Origin: Branchiostoma belcheri
Lineage: Eukaryota; Chordata; Leptocardii; Amphioxiformes; Branchiostomatidae
NCBI RefSeq assembly: GCF_001625305.1
Contig: NW_017804020.1
Span: 2,955,896-3,019,895, forward strand
Direction of reading: 5' to 3'
DNA: 64,000 nt
In this document: positions 1 through 12,300 of the stretch, in pieces
Position numbering within the stretch: position 1 is the stretch's first letter
Layout: each line of letters starts with the position of its first letter
The notes under the pieces: model-generated
Told to the model about the DNA's origin: nothing
The model's database searches: none
The model's input: the letters and a program-made list of their open reading frames with translations, nothing else
Translations under genes and position numbers: made by a program

Positions 1-169
1 GGCCAGAGGTCATTGTTTGGAGAAGAAAAAGAAGAGGAAACATAGCAAAAAAATGTTTTCCTTCGGTTAACACAATTACAGTATACCCAAACGCCAAAGT
101 CATGTCTGTGGTGTGTTACCCCGAAAGGCGGTTATACCGGCTATACAGATACAGATACAGATGTCTTAC

Positions 170-330
170 TTCATCTCCATAACTTCCAGTAACTGTTTTT
201 TCCTGTCGGCACGTAGCTGGGCCAGACGGTCCTCCTTCTCCTGCAGGCTGAGTGATGTGGACGCCAACTTGGCATTGGTGGCCTGAAGGTGCTTCTTCAT
301 TCTGTCAATCTCCTGTGTCATTTCGTCAAC
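170..330 (-). CDS. ERC: ERC coiled-coil exon (KKHLQATNAKLAS...), last in window
   Basis: This exon has 161 nt, phase 0 in and phase 2 out, acceptor CTCTGCCCCTTAAG|GTT and donor ATGAA|GTAAGA. VDEMTQEIDRMKKHLQATNAK and LQEKEDRLAQLRADRKKQLL, ending EVMEMK, match vertebrate VEELLMAMEKVKQELESMKAK and the LEEVLEMK ending. The TAA read in frame just after MEMK lies inside the donor and is not a stop. The next exon is off the left edge. Confidence 0.96.
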
Positions 331-3300
331 CTTAAGGGGCAGAGCAGAGTTAATCTCTGACATAAAACATGCCTCAGTCTATCACTGAACCATCACACAG
401 CTGGTGTGAAAAACGTATTGTCTGTGGGTCAAAAGTTTGAGGAAAAGGATTTTTGGCAGAGTCATTTTAAGCAAATATTTACATATATGAGGTATCTCCT
501 GATTCCTTTAAACTTACTTTTCATAACTGGTTTTCAGCTTATACAATATCCTAACTGTCTGGTTTTCTATATATCCTTTACACAAAGGAAAAGTATAGTC
601 AGCAGCACAGATGCCAAATGTATCTTCTATGCTAATTTGTACATGTACATTCCTGATACTACATGTCTGTCAACAGTCACTTGTCTTGTTTACAGTCTTG
701 CCTCGTTAGTCACAGTCATTCTCAACAGTCTGAGCAGTCTCTTGGTGGAAGTGGACATTAGTGAGAAGTGATTGGCTGATCCTTGACTGGGCAAAACCAT
801 CTCCCAATGCTCTGTCCAAGTAGACGCCAGATCCTACACCAAGAGTGTCTAATTCAAGGTCTGTCTTTTGAAGAAGTACATGTACAAGTGCCAACCATAG
901 CGTTTACAAGGGGCCACACTTACAAATCCATTGACTTTGTCATTAAGTTAACAAAAAAAACTATGACTATGAAGTAAAAGTCATTGAAGGGTACTTACTT
1001 TTGAAGTTACATGTAAACCTTGCCTACATCTGCTTGGTAGAGTTTGTACATGTCTAAATGAAATTTAGCTGAATATTGCACATTTAGTACATGTACACAT
1101 GTACAAGTACATACAAGAACACAGTTGGTCCAGCCAGGTTTACTTTACTCTTATTTCCATTTTTTTAACACTGGTGCAATTGCCAAGTGGTTAAAGTGTT
1201 CACCTTGCATTCAGTAGGTCGTGAGTTTGATCCCCAGCCAAGTCATACAAAGACTGCTTTCTCTGTTTAGCACTCAATGTGGACTAGCCCCCTGAAGGAG
1301 TGTTTGCACTACTTTGTGGCCCAAGGGCTATTAAACTGCCCTATAATTATGCACCACGTACTGTGGGAAAGACTTGAATTGAATTAATTTCCTTGCTGTT
1401 CCTCTATTAGTGAGCTCCTGGACGTACCTGTTTTTCTACCGTCTGTTTCCCAGCCTGTGTCTGTGCCAGCAGCATCTCTCTCTCTGCAGTGATGTTCACA
1501 CTCTGCCTCAGGGCCTCCTCCAGCTCCTCTATTCTGTCCTCCTTCTGACGAACTATCGACTGGAGAACACACATCAAAAACATTCCTCAATATTCTACTT
1601 CGTGTCTATTTCTTAGCTGCCCAACTTGCTTTCCAAAAACTCAGAGATACAACTTTTGTATATATGCATAACCATCCATGAAAAAATGTAACTATTGGTC
1701 AACAAGTTTTGCACTATTTCAGTATAGTGTAAGTTCCTCATTTGGTCAAAATAATTACATTGTATATTAAGCATGTGTTTGGAAAGAGATAGAGTACTTT
1801 TACATGATGAGGAATGTGATGCAATGTATACAATGTAAACACGTGAAGCTGGACAGCAGTAGAAAAGTAGAGAAGGCATCACTTAATTACTTACAAAATA
1901 CAAAATGAAACAGTTCATGCACACAGGTTAATGATCAGATGAATGTTGTGCCTAAACTGCGTATATTCCATTTACAGAACATATGGAACATCAGAAAACA
2001 CACTGGAGGTAACTGGGGGGGGGGGGGCACACATAAAACAATTTCAGGTACCAGTAGTTCAAAATAGCACTGAAACTAGAAAAAAACATCAATTACAGAA
2101 CAAAGTTTGTAAGTTGCAATTACACAGAGAAGGATGACAACAACAAACATAACCTAAAATGTTTTCTAAATCTTAAAGGGAAATCATAAGCATGTATGTT
2201 GGACAGGGGGACTGACTGGCTGAACAGTCCTGTTACACTTTACCTTTTCTTCCATGACTCCCATTTTCAGCTGCAGAAAGGCAACATGTAAGCCAGTATT
2301 TAGCAGTGTGGGAGACAGTGCACACTCAGATGGAAAGTGTTCCTCTGTAACCAAGCCAAGTACATGTACCAACTTCTCTCAACAATCGTAAAAACTGATT
2401 GCAGTATGCAACCACTTCAGAAAGTATCTGCAATGATTGGCTTTTCTTTTATGGAGTACATGGCTGAGCTCCAAGACTGCAGTAGACTTGGAGAATTGTA
2501 AATGGCCTGGCTCAGAGGACACAAGCAGAATTCAGAAGATTAATATTAGTCTGGTGGAGAGAATACGGCACTTTACGATACACTTGGAATGTAGGATTGT
2601 CCAAGAGTACATGTAGAGCAGATATGATGCTGGGCACAGTGGATGTTCATAAACAATTGGCTGTATCATGTTTTTTTTCTTATTCCCGATTCTCCCAATC
2701 ATTTCCACAGATGGTAAGTGAATATATGAGTCATGAACATCCAGCTGATGCATAGCTTAAAAGCAGAGAGTTCAAAAGCATGAGCATTAGTAAGAATTAG
2801 TAGTCACCATGCACATGGACCTTTGGATGTATGAGACGCTGCATGCACCAAAGGTCATAGGTCATGCAGTAGAGGTATCATGGGAAAATCGGACCAAAGT
2901 CGACTGTGATTGACCTCTGTCTGGTATTACTGATGGAGAAATGTCCACAGAGACACACCACGCCACATTCTACTCTAGCCTTAGCGATGAGGAAAAAACC
3001 GAACTCAAAAAAAGCAAAGAAAGGTGAGAAATGGCAGACAAGCGTCAATCTCGGCCGATTTTGGTGGGTTTTCCCAGCGTTGCGAGAAACGTGGGACTGG
3101 TTTTACCTTGTTAGAGCTATGATACACATATTGGACCAAGGAATCCATTACTGAGGGCAGTTGAATCTGCTGAGTCATCGTGGGGTGGGGGTGACAAATG
3201 ACATTCACAATATTAGATCAGATCAACACTACTGTCCAGCTAAGGACTCATTCCTACCAGGCAGCCTCCAGATATTGTGAGGACACTCGAACGTGCATTT

Positions 3301-6300
3301 GGCCTACACTACTGAAGCAGTTTTGATAAGAATTTAGATTGTAATGTATGCTCCGAGTGCTTTGTTTCAGTAGTCTACGTGGCAAGAGACCAATAGTCTT
3401 GCCCTACTTTGGACTGTTTAAATCACATGCTCTAAATGCAGACCAGCATGCTATCTCTGGCATTCAGCAAGCTTGCACAGATTCTGTCCTTAATATGTTT
3501 CATGTCAATGAATAAGCATTGCATTAGCATTTTAAACCCTTTGTGAACAGGCTAGTGTGTTTTAGAAAATTTTGTTTGCGGCCTCCATTGATATTGCAAT
3601 TTAAGCACTAAGAAACTACCTAAGAGAAAAGAAGCAGTAGAGTGAGCTTCCAATAAAACAGCTTATTCAAGAAAGTTTATTCAAGAGCAGCCAAACAGCA
3701 AAATGTTGGGGTCATAAAGAAAATTTCTGAGAAATCTGGCTTTGTAATTATAAGTGAGGTTGTTCCCTGCTAAAAGTAATGCTACATTTTAGCATAAGAT
3801 TATTCTTCCAATATAAACTAAACTAGAACTTCCTACAACTGGACCTACATCTAATGATTTTTTCATCTTTTTATTTCAAGGTAAACCCAATAGAGGGACA
3901 TGCTAGTACAGGATGAATAGAAAATGGGATGATATACGAGTAATATTGTTTGTGTAACACCGAAATTAAGTGATGGAGGGGTTGATTAACAACAACCAGG
4001 CAAGCATGAAGAATGAAAGAACAGTCAAGTTAGATGGTACTGAGAAAAGAGAGGCATGGTTTTCAGCTTTGAAAGTATACCTTTAATTTTAACATGTACC
4101 AAATTCCCTTGTCCATGATCAATTTATTTGACAGAACAGTTTTATTGAAACAACACTGCACAATACCTGAATACCAGCCTTCTTCACTCACTTCTAAGAA
4201 TTAAATGACCAGGAGATATGAAATGGAAAAGGAAGATGTGATGGAAGAAATGGCAAGAGAAGAAATTGAGTAAAAGCGAAATCCTATTGAATGAGATGAA
4301 AGGAAAAAAAATGGCGTGGACCATATCACCCTACCTGCATCTGCTGGGAGCTTTCTGATTGGTCGTCAGCATGCTTGCGGGCCTCCTCCAAAAGCTGTGC
4401 ATTCTTCTTTTTCTCTGTTTGTTCACGGTGCTTTATCGAGGCCAGCTTCTTGTTGGAGTCACGCATTTGTCTGAAAAATTTTAGGCTATTTAGTACATAC
4501 AACACAACTCAGGTTCAAAATTTCAACTTGAAAAAGATAGTGAGACAGATCACTGGACATTGGGAAGAACAGCTTAGGATGACAGTGCCATCCAGAATAA
4601 ATAAAGCATTCAAATCAAAATGACTGCAGTGGTGTGCAAATTGTGATTTGAATGTACAAAGTCACAAACCTTTGGCATTGATCTAAAAAAAGCTTTAGAT
4701 AAACCACTAACAATGGCATTTCCCAGCCACTAAAATCATTTGACGGAATTTGACAGAAATTGGCTTGTATAGATATGGAAAAAGATGACAGTAATCTAAG
4801 CTTAGTCTAGCAGCATAATTTGCCCCTCAACAAGCAGGAAAAACTTTTTTAATTAGGGATTAAGGATCAGGATTTCAAAATTTTTCTGGGACTCCAGTGC
4901 AATGACTAATGTCTTTGAGACAGGATGTTATGTCAAACAAGATTGAGATGACAGCTAAAAAATTCAGGCTGGTTAGATATAGAACACTGATTCCCGGCCT
5001 CATATCGATCACCTTTCCAGTTCCCTGATCCTGAGGTCCTTCTCATGTTTCTCGTTCTCCATGTTCTATAGTGGTTGCCATACATTGTCCATGTACATGT
5101 ACCATGTAATATCATCCCAATGTGTGCAGGAAGGTAGAAATCCACCTTTTGCAAACAGGATTTTAGTTTGAAAGGCAAAAATCTGAAATTCACCTCTCCA
5201 GCTCTCTGATCCTGAGGTCCTTCTCGTGTTTCTCGTTCTCTGTCTCCTTCAGGATCTCCAGCAGTCGGTCCACCTCCTGCTGAGACTTGGTCACCTCGTC
5301 ACGGAACTGCTTCACCTGGTCCTCCAGCATACCAGACTTCTCCGCTGCCTCCTTATTGGCCGCCGCCTGCTCAGCAGACTCCTTGGCCTGGGGACGTTGG
5401 GAAGAAGGTGGGCAGTGAGAACCTAACCGGCGGGATTCCTGTACAGTTGACCCCGAGGGAATATTAACCGTGTCATGCCAATTCTTGGATGGAAATTTAG
5501 AAATGAAGCATGCAAATGTGCCTGAAATGTTTTGAATGAACTATTTTTGAAGGGCAAAATTACATACTAAGTATCTTCACGGCTGTGTTTTATATTAGGC
5601 TTCTGTTGTTTCTTTATACAGACAGTTTTTGAGAAGTATGTAAATGATGTAGTTGGTCCTAACTTTTACCAAATGAACACACTTTGATCTCTATTTAATG
5701 ATTCATATTACCAATAACTCTTTTTTCAGTTCCTTTGCTATTACAGGGTCAACTGTTAAGAAATCATTCGTGGTGCTATCACAGTTACGGCACATACACA
5801 CACATGAAACATTGACTAACAGTGTGACACATACACATATGACAAGACATGACACTGATGTTACAATGAGACATGAAAAGCTGCAACCTGCTTTTAGCAC
5901 GACAAAGTAGATGAAATCGACATGCATTACTGAAGGTTCTGTGGGTTTTATTTGATTCTTGTCACCAGCATCAACCTTTAACCCTGAAGTAGGTTTTCAA
6001 AACCTTGATAAAATTAACTGAATCTTTGTTATACAATGATGGAGAAAGAAGTTTTGATATCTTCATGATAGGGACCAATTATTTGATGACAGTGTATATT
6101 AACAAACAAAGCCTAAGGAAGACACTATGGTTAATATTTTGTTAATTATTTGAAAATACTACAGTTCAAGCTACATGTACATGTTGTCAGATTTTATAAT
6201 GAAGTTAGGATGCTGTTAGGTATTACTAAGTTAATTTGGCATGAAATTAGCCATACTGTTAAATGTAGGATGGCCTTTGGTGGAAGCATGGTTAGAATGA

Positions 6301-9300
6301 AGGTGGGAATAGAATCGTTGTACATTTTGTACATTTCGGAAATAAAACTATATGTGAGAATGGAAAACTTGTTAAAGTGGGTGAAGAAGAGATTGCTGTT
6401 AAAAAATGGTGTACGGAGTTGATGTGTTGGTTTTAAGTGTAATGCATGTTAAACCATGGAAACAAGAGTGAGTTGAGACAAAGTAAATGTTAGATAGCAT
6501 TATGTGGAGGCAAAATATCTTTGAAGATGACATCTATCATATCTATCACCAAATACATTCATGTTTTGTTTTAATTTCTCCTAAAATGTCTTAAGCAACA
6601 TGTAGAGATAGATACAATTTGTGAGTCAATATCATACAAAAGGATAACTGAAACATAGTTTTCCTCAAGAAGTTAAGCCCTAAAATGAGTGAAATGATTG
6701 AGGCAAAATATTTATTAACTTCAACTTTAAGAATGTCAATAATATGAGTATGTAAGCTTTCAAGTTAGAAGTATTGTTTTGGGGGCCTGATTTTTGTAAA
6801 AGATGAATGAGTGAAATTTTTGTTTTGTTCCTAACCAAATATGAGAAATGTCACCTTGAACTTGAAGACATGTGTCATACTGGCCACCTTTAGTCTAAAA
6901 AGGCACTGGAACTTTGGAAAAGCTAATCAACTTTAAGTCTTATATCTCTACAGCACTGTAAATGTTCAACCATACAGGCATGAGTTCCTCTTTATTGTTA
7001 CTTATACCATTTTCATACTTGTGGAAATGCTAGCCTTCAAAGTTATCAAGTTCCAAAGTGTGCAGTGACTTGCTAAACTCAAAGTGACCAGTGTTATGTG
7101 TGTGTTCATGGATGATATGGTGGAGTATCTGATATAGCTGACTTACTGCACGGACTTGCCTTGCTTGCTGGAGGGGTGGGGAAAAGAGGTGCAGGTATTT
7201 CAGAGCATGTACAATTGGTTCATCGGTGGTCATGTTAAACTCAAATTACAGCAGCATCTCTGCCAATCATTAAATTTTATACTTACATTATTGAATTACA
7301 CGCAGAATGCGGGCATGTACTAGTAAGTCATAAGTTGTGGTGAACTTCAGCACTGGAATAAGCTTTACATTTGTGTTTTTGGATTACAAATGGGCTGAAG
7401 CTAGCTATATAACAACACGTTACATGCCAGACAAACTACAATTTATTTGTGTACTTCTACTCTATACTAGTCTTCACAACCATGAATCAGCTAGGCACGT
7501 GAGATAGCAACAGTTACAGTTTTTACAACATGCAGACTTCACTCTTTGACCTCAATGGGGTCATGGTACCTTGAATTATAACACTGATTACAATGAAATA
7601 TAACATAATACAATTGTATACAGGTATGTCTGCTATGTGCCTAGAGCATGCATACAACAGTAACTTTTAAAAGTTAAATCTTTAATTTCAAATTTTTCAC
7701 ATATCACAGCAGCACACTGACCAGGGATGGAAGCATGTACAATGTACATGAAATTATGTATCTAACAAATACGAATAATTATTACTTCATGTGTGTAATC
7801 TGACCTAAAAATGACGATATTAATGTTGCTGAACAGTTACTGTATTTTTGTGTCAACCTTTTTCTGGAAGAAGATGTAACCGAACTCTGTATCGCCAAAA
7901 ACTACTTTGTATATGATGCAGTAGATAACTTTTGTTTGTCACGAACTTGTAAAATCAAACTAACAAATGCAATCTGTCTTCTAGTCAGGCCAGATTACAC
8001 AGCCACCATCATGGAAGTGGAGGACCACAGCGAAACTTACCCGTTTGACTTGCATCTCAAGCTCGTTGACTTCCTCTGTTTTCTGTGACAACTGGATTTC
8101 CAGCTGCTTGAGACGCGAGTCCTTTTTCAGGCCATTGGAGGCAAGAGAAGACGCATGTTCTTTTAGATCGAGAAGGTTGGACTGCAGGAAAAACAGAAAT
8201 ATGCCAGCGTAGGGTGGGGTTAGGCAAGGGTCACGGACACGGGGGGAAAATCTTACATGTACTCTAAGCAAAAGTAAAGCCTTCAATGAATGTGCAAGAT
8301 ACATTGTTTTGAAAGACTTGAATTGATTTAGAAAGACTATGTCTTTCTGTATGACCAATGATGTTGCAACTCAGAATGTGGAGTGTGAAAAAAAAGCTTC
8401 ACAGTGTATATGACAGTTACATATACATGTGATAACAAAAAACAAAACACACATATTATATGATTGTCATATATTATTCTGTCAGTAAAGCTTTGCACCG
8501 CCTGAAGTCAAAAGAATCACCTGAAATGGCCATCTGGGATGTCAATCTTGTAAAATTTCAAAATACTGTTTCCATCAACTTACAAATACTCTGAATGCCT
8601 GTTTAAGGCTTGTATTTCTGATTTTGTTAAGGAGATACATGTACCACCGTAGTTTTACCATGGCCAAATTAATCCAGCGTTCACAGGGTCATCTTAGGTC
8701 AACAAATACCTGATGGCACCTTTACTGTGAATGTGCTGCTCATAACAAAGTCCAGTACAAATCATTACATGGAGATGAGTTTGACCTTTTTTACAGCATA
8801 ATTACTTCTGAGGTGCAAAGGACATAAAAATTAGGACAGTCACGGGAACAATACATTTTACTATAAATGTCTTCTGGGGGACATTTTTTTTTGCAAATTG
8901 CACCATTCTGGATCTACAGTACTGCAGTTGGTGTTTAGAAAACATATGAAGTAACAGGGTGAAGAAAAAGGACAAGGCATCCAATGATATCTCCAAATGC
9001 TACGATAGGAGCCATACAAGGATGGATTGTAACTCAAACAATTAATTTTAAACTTTTAAACAAATCATAGTGACTGCAATTTTGTTTTAAAACAATGAAT
9101 GTACTGTAAATGCATTTATGTTCACGAGGACTTTTTTCGCGGTATCAGTCAATTTGAGAGTTTGTGAGGTATTTGACTTTGCGAGTCAGTGATTTTTAAA
9201 TGATTTTAGAAATTATTAGAATACTTACAGTAAGTTTAGAGCTAATCCATGTATATTGGAATACTGAAAAATTGCTTCATGGTTTTAAAACCCCCAAATT

Positions 9301-12300
9301 TGGACCATCTCCCACCAGTTATTAGCTTTGATTCTGCATGATACTGTAATTTGTGGCCTCTTTATTACCTTCCTGATATGGCCCAGAGGCGTCATATTCT
9401 AGAATCATAAAGGCTGTCAATGAAATCAGAAGATAAAAGAAGCTATTCACTGTGCATCTAGGACACTTCAATCAATCTCTATCGTGTGAAAGAAAAAATA
9501 AGGCCATCGGTAATGAGCAAAAAATGGACTAATGCAAAACTTGTAAGCTTTTTACATCGAGAATAGAAACCAAATGGCCTATGAGCCTTTAAGAATGTTT
9601 TTTAATCATTTTCTAATAAGTTGTAAAAGGCAATGGAACTACAAAATAATTTACGCATATAAGAATTCATGGATGCAGTATAGCATTTATGCCAAATAGA
9701 GATGAATGTTCCTGCTATATTGATCATGAAAGCACAGCAGTTACATATGGACACTTCAGTAAGACTGTGAGGTCACAAAAAACCTCTTTCTACTTCAGAA
9801 TGAGCACAGGGGTTCACAGGGTAGGCACATCTATACAATCACGTCATGTATAAAGTCAGAGCAGAGTAATGACAATGACACAGTATGCAGCTGTATGCAT
9901 GTAAACTCATACTCTGACTGATACATTATTGGTGTGAAGACATCAAAATGTAAAGCATCTCGTCAAGAGAAACACACACAAACACAGAACCTTTGCAACA
10001 AAACAAAAAGCTAAAAAATCTTTCATACATGTAGCCTAAACAATGCTATTTGATGAGCATAAGTACAGAATGTACAGTACTAAGGAAAAGGTAATGTACA
10101 ATAGAAGTAAAATCATTGAAACACTGAAATCCCTTGGTTCACCAAACCTCCTGTTTGTGCCAAGCTCACCTGGTTCTCAGCCAGCTCGTTTTGCAGGGTC
10201 TCCACCTTGTCCTTCAGCTCTTTGTTTTCCTTTGTCAGGTTGTCCTGTTCTTCCTGTCGCTCGCCCTCTGAACGCTCTCTTTGGGATTTCAATCTCTCTA
10301 TCTGCCGCTCCTACAGGTAGGTGTTGATGACACATTCAGTGGAAGAACTTAATCAAAGAAGGATTCAGTAACACAGTAACACATTAACAGTCTGGTAATC
10401 ATTTTGTTTGTTTCGCATAACCGGTAAACCGCCTTCAGGCGTAACACACCAGTTTTGTACATGTGCGCACATGTACAAGCTGCGTAAGACCGGACTGTAA
10501 GGTTTTGAACCACTCACACCGGGAAGATCCCCTACTCTTTTCGATAAGTGCGGTGGGTTCTTTAACGTGCATGGGGTGTGGCTCTCCCAAACACGGGACC
10601 TCCATTTACCGTCCTATCCGAGGGACGTCCCTAACCGAAGCTAGGTACTCATTTTCACCTGAGTGAAGTGAGGAAAGTCGTGTAAAGTGCCTTTCCCAAG
10701 GGCACAAGATCGGTGACATGGGCAGGGTTCCAACCCACAACCTCTGGGGTGTGAGCCGAACGCGCTACCGACTGCGCCACACGACCCCACTTTACATACC
10801 ATCTTTCCTAACATCAATTCTTAACAATTGGTAATAGTCAGTCATAATCATAATGATAAGCGTAAAAAAAGCCATACTGATAAGCCATGAGATTTTAAAA
10901 TCATTTTGAAGCCCAGTCTGCTGTCTTCTACAGTCTGCCTACTGTCCAAATGTCTGTCACAGTCCAACCTGTCCTGTCTGTCCTCTTTGTCTCTTGTCTC
11001 TCCATCTGTCACTTGTCATCTGTTTGTGGTAAGTACAGTGTTTAGAACAAGTCATGCTGAAATACTGTCATGCTGCATGTGTCTATAACTACAAAAGAAA
11101 AGTTTTAGAACCGTACAGTTGTGACAAATCATTGCCCTATTTCATACTATGACAGAGTTATCAGTAATTTGTGACAAGACAGTACCTTCTCGCTGAGTGC
11201 TTCTTCCAAAGTGATAAGAGCACTGTCCGAGTTACTAGTGTCCTGCTGAAGTGACTTGACCCTCTCCTTCATGGTGGAGATCTGCTTGTCCTTATCCTTT
11301 AGCTGCTCCTCAAGATTCTCATTCTAAAGGCAATAAGTACCAGTTTATACAATTGTTGGTGATATATTTTACTGTGCACTGCATGAAAAGCCTTAACTGA
11401 CCACATGAAAGCAAATTTGAGAAAAATTAATGCACATCACTGCAAGACTAACTTCAAATGATTATATAAACTACAATGAACAAACTACTCGGTTCCACTG
11501 AGAGAAAGACTCTGTAGTTGGATTGCCCAAGTGGACAATTAAAATGCTTCATCCACAGCAAAAACGGTACTTGGATAAACCAGTCATTTATCACTGCTAT
11601 TCGTAGCTTAGAAGATCACCGTAGCATCCATTGGAGGCGCTAAAGGATTCTGCCTGTCAATTTACAAGTGAAGGAAGGATTTACAGCTCATTTGGCATCC
11701 CAATCTTCTTTGTAACAAGACCCCATTACAGTCCGATGAACACGTCAATCATCCTGCCCACCTTTCTCTGCAGCACAGTGATCTTCCTCTCCTTGATGTC
11801 CATCATGTCCTTGACCTCTGTCAGCTCGGAGCTGTGTTTGTTCTTCTCCGAGCTGAAAGAGGAGATTTGCTTGTTCTTCTTCTCCAGGAGTTGGTCCTTC
11901 TCTTCTAGCCGCATCCGCATCGAGTCAATCTGGACAGTCAAAAACATGTTTTTTACCTTCAGACCTCAAGTATTAATAAAAAGGAAAACAAGATCTTTTT
12001 CTTCATTTTCTTGTCAGAAAGACAGTAATATTCTATCTTATGTGATTCTCAGCTGTTTTACTGTATGTAAACAAAAGTATGCAGTCATAAGAAATGAATT
12101 CAAAATGAAACTGCTGGGAAAACAGTGAAAATACATATATTTTTCTTGAATTAACCAAAAGTAAAGTATCATGCAATAAGTTGTACTGAAGAAAGATACA
12201 ATAGACTGTAATCTTGTTGCTACATATACATTTGCATACTACACACATGTCAGCATACACCAACTGATACAGTACTAGGGAACAACTCACGTCTGCTGAC

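Noticed and set aside
4933..5193. 86-codon minus frame starting MNFRFLPFK
   Set aside because: It starts inside the intron after the 5194 donor and reads the duplicated exon end in the wrong frame (RTWRTRNMRRTSG).
10463..10666. 67-codon plus frame
   Set aside because: It lies inside the antisense strand of the tRNA-Val-like SINE.
10480..10788. Functional tRNA-Val gene
   Set aside because: The acceptor stem does not close with a matching 3' strand, and the tRNA-like head continues into a SINE tail shared with another copy.
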